Made by a program: the position numbers and the translations under genes. Under the pieces are notes generated by a model, which did no database searches, had not been told where the DNA came from, and was given only the letters and a program-made list of their open reading frames with translations. From 20CM-2-65-7 sp963830455 (GTDB lineage: Bacteria > Gemmatimonadota > Gemmatimonadetes > Gemmatimonadales > GWC2-71-9), in NCBI GenBank assembly GCA_963830455.1, contig CAWHMT010000008.1:248001-312000 (forward strand): a stretch of 64,000 bases of DNA, in the 5' to 3' direction. Below are positions 61,569-64,000 of the stretch, in pieces (the first letter of the stretch is position 1; the number at the start of each line of letters is the position of its first letter).

Positions 61569-61593
61569 ATGTTAACATGTTGATAGTTAACAT
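61569..61593. promoter_or_regulatory. Candidate MarR operator
   Basis: Perfect 8-bp arms ATGTTAAC (61569-61576) and GTTAACAT (61586-61593) with a 9-base spacer, itself AT-rich. MarR-family sites are commonly palindromes in the promoter of the regulator gene. The right arm overlaps the predicted -10 box. Confidence 0.6.
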
Positions 61594-61617
61594 ACTAAAC
61601 ATTTCCCGGCTTGGCAA
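61589..61617 (-). promoter_or_regulatory. Predicted promoter of the MarR gene
   Basis: On the minus strand TTGCCA (61617-61612) and TATGTT (61594-61589) are separated by 17 bases. The -10 box lies within the operator palindrome, so a bound repressor would exclude RNA polymerase. Confidence 0.5.
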
Positions 61618-61671
61618 TCCTTACACTTTCTAGAGGTTCCAGTCCCGAGTCCCCAACCGTAGGCCCGGCGT

Positions 61672-62061
61672 TCAGCAGGTTTCCGACCAGTCGACCTGCG
61701 ATTCCCGCTTGCACCGAGTGCACGTCAGCGTCGCCGGCTTGCCGGTGAAGTCCTGCCGTTCCTGACACTGGGGGCAGACGGCGTACGTGGTGGTGACCTC
61801 CTCCCCTTCCCTGCCGCCCAGGGTGGGTCTGAGGACGCCCGTCCGGACCACGACACTCCAGCGATCGGGCGGCGTGTCGCGGACGGCGACATCGATGCGG
61901 CTGATGCGCACTTTTTTCTTGCGGACCTCGAGGACGACCTTATCACCCGCTTCATCGACGATGGGATACCACGCGCCCCGGCGCAGGATGTCGGCGACGT
62001 TGTCGAGGCACCGCGCCCAGCCGCGGCGATTGGAGGAGGAAGAGGATAGCGGACGTGTCAT
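61672..62061 (-). CDS. Small zinc-ribbon protein A (paralogue of 62830-63219)
   Basis: A 129-residue protein with no signal or membrane helix. Core: LRRGAWYPIV, VVLEVRKKKVRISR, DTPPDRWSVVVRTG, TTYAVCPQCQERQDF and LTCTRCKRESQVDW, with CxxC pairs that form a C-terminal zinc ribbon. I recognise no named family. A second 129-residue copy lies about 770 bases away, with LRRGAWYPVV, YHPPERWTIVR, LTYAVCPACRHRQ and MTCDRCKKAA. ATG 62061 is the start that gives equal length and avoids overlap with the MOSC gene. Confidence 0.72.
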   Translation of the reverse strand: MTRPLSSSSSNRRGWARCLDNVADILRRGAWYPIVDEAGDKVVLEVRKKKVRISRIDVAVRDTPPDRWSVVVRTGVLRPTLGGREGEEVTTTYAVCPQCQERQDFTGKPATLTCTRCKRESQVDWSETC

Positions 62062-62098
62062 GAGCGGGCCAATGTAGCACATCCTGCTAGATTTCGTT

Positions 62099-62683
62099 AT
62101 GCGCACCATCGGTACCGTGACCCGCTTGCAGATCCAGCGCGGCTCGCTGAAACGAGGTGAAAAACCCACGCGCGTGTACGATCCGGCGCCCCTGCTCTCG
62201 GTGCCGGCCCTCAACGTCTCACCGGACGGAGCGCTTGGCGCGAGCCCCCACGAGGCCGATACGTGGATCGTCGACGTGCATCACCGGGCGCACCCGCGGA
62301 CCAAGAACGAGGACGGGTTGCACGGCATCTCCATCGGTTTCACGTCGCACTACATGGCGATGCAGGAGCATTTCGGGAAACGCCTCGCGGTCGGCTGCGC
62401 GGGCGAGAATATCATCGCGACCGTCGATCGCCGATTCACCTACGATGAGCTCGCCGGCGGGGTCGCGATTCTGTCGGCCGAGGGCACGGAACGCGTGCGG
62501 CTCAAGGTGCTCCAGGTCGCGCACCCGTGCCGGCCGTTTACGGGATGGGCACTCGGCAAACAAGTCGAGCCCGAGGAGCTGAAAACGCATCTGCAGTTCT
62601 TGGACAACGGAATGCGCGGGTTCTACTGCGTGGGTGAGGGGATCGGCACTGTTTCGCTGGGAGACTCCGTAGCAATTCTTTAG
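62099..62683 (+). CDS. MOSC-domain protein
   Basis: A 194-residue MOSC protein; the domain binds sulfur or molybdenum-type groups via a conserved Cys. Marks: IVDVHHRAHPRTKNEDG, FGKRLAVGCAGENIIATVDRRFTYDEL and VLQVAHPCRPFTGWALG with the probable active Cys. Other MOSC proteins take part in molybdenum-cofactor sulfuration or N-hydroxylated base reduction; the role here is unknown. It sits between two paralogous zinc-ribbon genes, and its TAG stop shares its last base with copy 2 of the structured element. Confidence 0.85.
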   Translation: MRTIGTVTRLQIQRGSLKRGEKPTRVYDPAPLLSVPALNVSPDGALGASPHEADTWIVDVHHRAHPRTKNEDGLHGISIGFTSHYMAMQEHFGKRLAVGCAGENIIATVDRRFTYDELAGGVAILSAEGTERVRLKVLQVAHPCRPFTGWALGKQVEPEELKTHLQFLDNGMRGFYCVGEGIGTVSLGDSVAIL

Positions 62684-62817
62684 GACATGCAACGACTAGG
62701 CCTCAGACGCAGCAGCGGGCCGCAGGCAATAGGAAACGGGACAACCCTCGCAAGGATTGTCCCGTTGACGTGTGACCGTTAACCGCGGCGCGTCTGTCGC
62801 CTAGCTTTTGCCGGTCC
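62683..62817 (+). repeat. Structured hairpin element, copy 2
   Basis: This 135-bp element has the same orientation and plan as copy 1. Left arm GGAC, AT, GCAACGACTAGG, CC, TCAGACGC; right arm GCGTCTG, TCG, CCTAGCTTTTGC, CG, GTCC. The inner hairpin AACGGGACAA (62735-62744) pairs with TTGTCCCGTT; compared with copy 1 a T-A pair became C-G, a compensatory change. TTTTGTTTTT follows. It lies between the convergent MOSC and zinc-ribbon genes, 12 bases from the latter's stop, so it could end transcription from one or both sides. Confidence 0.8.
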
Positions 62818-62829
62818 GCGCTTTTGTTT

Positions 62830-63219
62830 TTAGGACAGCTCGTCCCACGCCATCGCCGCCGCCTTCTTGCAGCGATCGCACGTCATCTCGTTGGTCCGCG
62901 CTTCGATGCCCTGCCGGTGGCGGCAGGCGGGGCAGACCGCGTACGTCAGCGGGAAGATGCGGCCCAGTCGCTCGATCACGCGCGGCTCGCAGCGGACGAT
63001 CGTCCACCGCTCCGGCGGATGATAGCGAATCTCGAGGAAGCGACGGTCCACCGGCACGTTGTGGCGGTTGACGTCGAGGACCACGATGTTGCTCGAGGAG
63101 ATGCGAACGACGGGGTACCATGCGCCACGCCGCAGCGTATGCGCGCCGGCAGGACCGACGCGAGCCCAACCCTTCACTTGCAACCGCGTTGGCGTGACCC
63201 TCAGGTTGGCGCTTTCCAT
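62830..63219 (-). CDS. Small zinc-ribbon protein B (paralogue of 61672-62061)
   Basis: A 129-residue protein with LRRGAWYPVVRISSSNIVVLDVNRHNV, EIRYHPPERWTIVRCEPRV, LTYAVCPACRHRQGIEARTNEMTCDRCKKAAAMAWDEL. The two CxxC pairs form a zinc ribbon. It aligns along its whole length with protein A and must come from duplication. No signal or membrane segment; role unknown, perhaps nucleic-acid or protein binding. Confidence 0.74.
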   Translation of the reverse strand: MESANLRVTPTRLQVKGWARVGPAGAHTLRRGAWYPVVRISSSNIVVLDVNRHNVPVDRRFLEIRYHPPERWTIVRCEPRVIERLGRIFPLTYAVCPACRHRQGIEARTNEMTCDRCKKAAAMAWDELS

Positions 63220-63290
63220 GACCTCTAGACTACCCTCATCGTCAAGGGACTGTCGTGACTGGAGTCACAGCGGTTGCGGTCGCGTCAGCG

Positions 63291-64000
63291 TCACCCACAC
63301 TCGGAAAACCCGCAGACGTGACATTTAGCACATCCCTCGATGAATGCCAGCTGCGAGCCGCAATCGGGGCATGCACCGATGAAATCGGGCTCGGGTCCAC
63401 GCGCCGCACGCAGGGCGGCATCACCCGCCGCGCCCCGCACGACCTCGGCCTGCGCCGGCGCCTTCCCCGCGGTGCTGTCCAGCAGATCCTGCTGCACGCC
63501 CTGCTTCTCCTGCATCCACTTCTCGATCGCGATGCCGATCGCGTCGGGGACCGACATGACCTTGTTCGGCCCCAGACCCACCGCGCGGTCGGACGAGATG
63601 CCGCGCAGCTGCCGGTAGATCTCCGGTAGCGGAACACCCGAGCGCAGCGCCAGGGAGATCAGCCGGCCGATCGCTTCGACGTCCGCCATGAGGGCGCCAC
63701 CGGCCTTGCCGAGCGACATGAACACCTCGAACGGCTGGCCCTTGTCGTCCTCGGTGATCGTCACGTACATCGTGCCGAGCGGCGACTCGACGCGCCGGGT
63801 CGAGCCTTTCAAGAGATCGGGACGCGAGCGCTTGGCGCGGCGCTGGAGGTTCTCCGCCTCCACATCGTGCAGCCGGTCCTTGGTCAGGTGCAGCTCGGTC
63901 TCGAGCTCCGCGATCCGGCTCAGGGCCTCGGCGAGTGCGTCCTTCGCTGCCGTGCTGCCCGCCCCCTCCTGCACCTTCTTCGCGGTCGAGCCGGTCGAGA
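63291..64000 (-). CDS. nrdJ: Adenosylcobalamin-dependent (class II) ribonucleotide reductase, C-terminal part
   Basis: The frame is open to the window edge; about 236 C-terminal residues are seen. Markers: STRRVESPLGTMYVTITEDDKGQPFEVFMSLGKAGGALMADVEAIGRLISLALRSG, QLRGISSDRAVGLGPNKVMSVPDAIGIAIEKWM and the C-terminal Cys-rich tail CPDCGSQLAFIEGC AKCHVCGFSEC, whose cysteines pass electrons to the active site. It makes deoxyribonucleotides from ribonucleotides without oxygen. A B12 riboswitch, if any, would be upstream outside the window. Confidence 0.93.
   Translation of the reverse strand, partial: STGSTAKKVQEGAGSTAAKDALAEALSRIAELETELHLTKDRLHDVEAENLQRRAKRSRPDLLKGSTRRVESPLGTMYVTITEDDKGQPFEVFMSLGKAGGALMADVEAIGRLISLALRSGVPLPEIYRQLRGISSDRAVGLGPNKVMSVPDAIGIAIEKWMQEKQGVQQDLLDSTAGKAPAQAEVVRGAAGDAALRAARGPEPDFIGACPDCGSQLAFIEGCAKCHVCGFSECG

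Noticed and set aside
63254..63268. GTGACTGGAGTCAC palindrome after nrdJ as an operator
   Set aside because: It lies between the 3' end of nrdJ and the start of zinc-ribbon gene B, is imperfect at its centre and is too short to judge.
1..64000. CRISPR arrays, IS transposases, toxin-antitoxin or restriction genes
   Set aside because: No regularly spaced direct repeats and no transposase, Cas, nuclease-methylase or toxin-antitoxin protein was recognised in any frame.

Overview
The window is GC-rich bacterial chromosomal DNA, coding almost throughout, with no gene-free stretch over 300 bases. The gene set suggests a didermic, motile-lineage bacterium of the Gemmatimonadota type: a Ras-like MglA/roadblock pair next to recR, ybaB and dnaX; a soluble Ser/Thr kinase with TolB-like and TPR regions; BshB1 (bacillithiol); many short lipoproteins and beta-barrel proteins; and an adenosylcobalamin-dependent ribonucleotide reductase. 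No rRNA gene, prophage, IS transposase or CRISPR array was seen. The phylum is an inference from gene content only.

Layout. 1-18.2 kb: the end of a sensor kinase, a secreted unknown, a coupled pair of PP2C phosphatase and membrane PI-PLC-like protein, a cupredoxin and a DUF4136 lipoprotein, a DUF481 and a FadL-like barrel protein, a small cluster of exported LTxxQ-like and glycine-zipper proteins, another barrel protein with its lipoprotein, a giant 1346-residue NtrY-like kinase, and a divergent creatininase pair. 18.3-29.4 kb: one export operon with a TolC-like channel, a periplasmic adaptor, a single MacB-type ATPase and six MacB/FtsX-type permeases in three A/B pairs. 29.4-32.3 kb: a sulfur/thiol set (bshB1, cysteine desulfurase, mnmA). 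32.4-41.8 kb: lipoproteins, a Tat-exported class-V aminotransferase facing a lipoprotein cyclase, an M24 peptidase and a tightly overlapping methyltransferase / D-threonine-aldolase-like / DUF2914 operon.

41.8-60.8 kb is mostly on the minus strand: the Ser/Thr kinase, DUF4112, tRNA-Asn, grpE-dnaJ, then dnaX-ybaB-recR-roadblock-mglA-pgsA-cinA-hydrolase, the small SRP RNA (plus strand), and a chain ending in pyk (pyk, MBL hydrolase, class II aldolase, YtxH, YihY, ltaE, JAB-domain protein). 60.8-64 kb: a MarR repressor with its own operator, two paralogous zinc-ribbon proteins around a MOSC protein, and the 3' end of nrdJ.

The most unusual signals are: (1) two copies, about 21 kb apart and in the same orientation, of a roughly 132-135 bp element that folds into one long hairpin with an internal hairpin carrying a compensatory base change; (2) six permeases served by one ATPase; (3) a 30-base-arm inverted repeat of G-rich heptamers inside dnaX exactly after the ATPase domains; (4) a JAB metalloprotease whose frame breaks in a proline-codon tract, with a membrane-anchored continuation in the next frame; (5) a monoglyceride-lipase-like protein that has lost its catalytic Ser and His.
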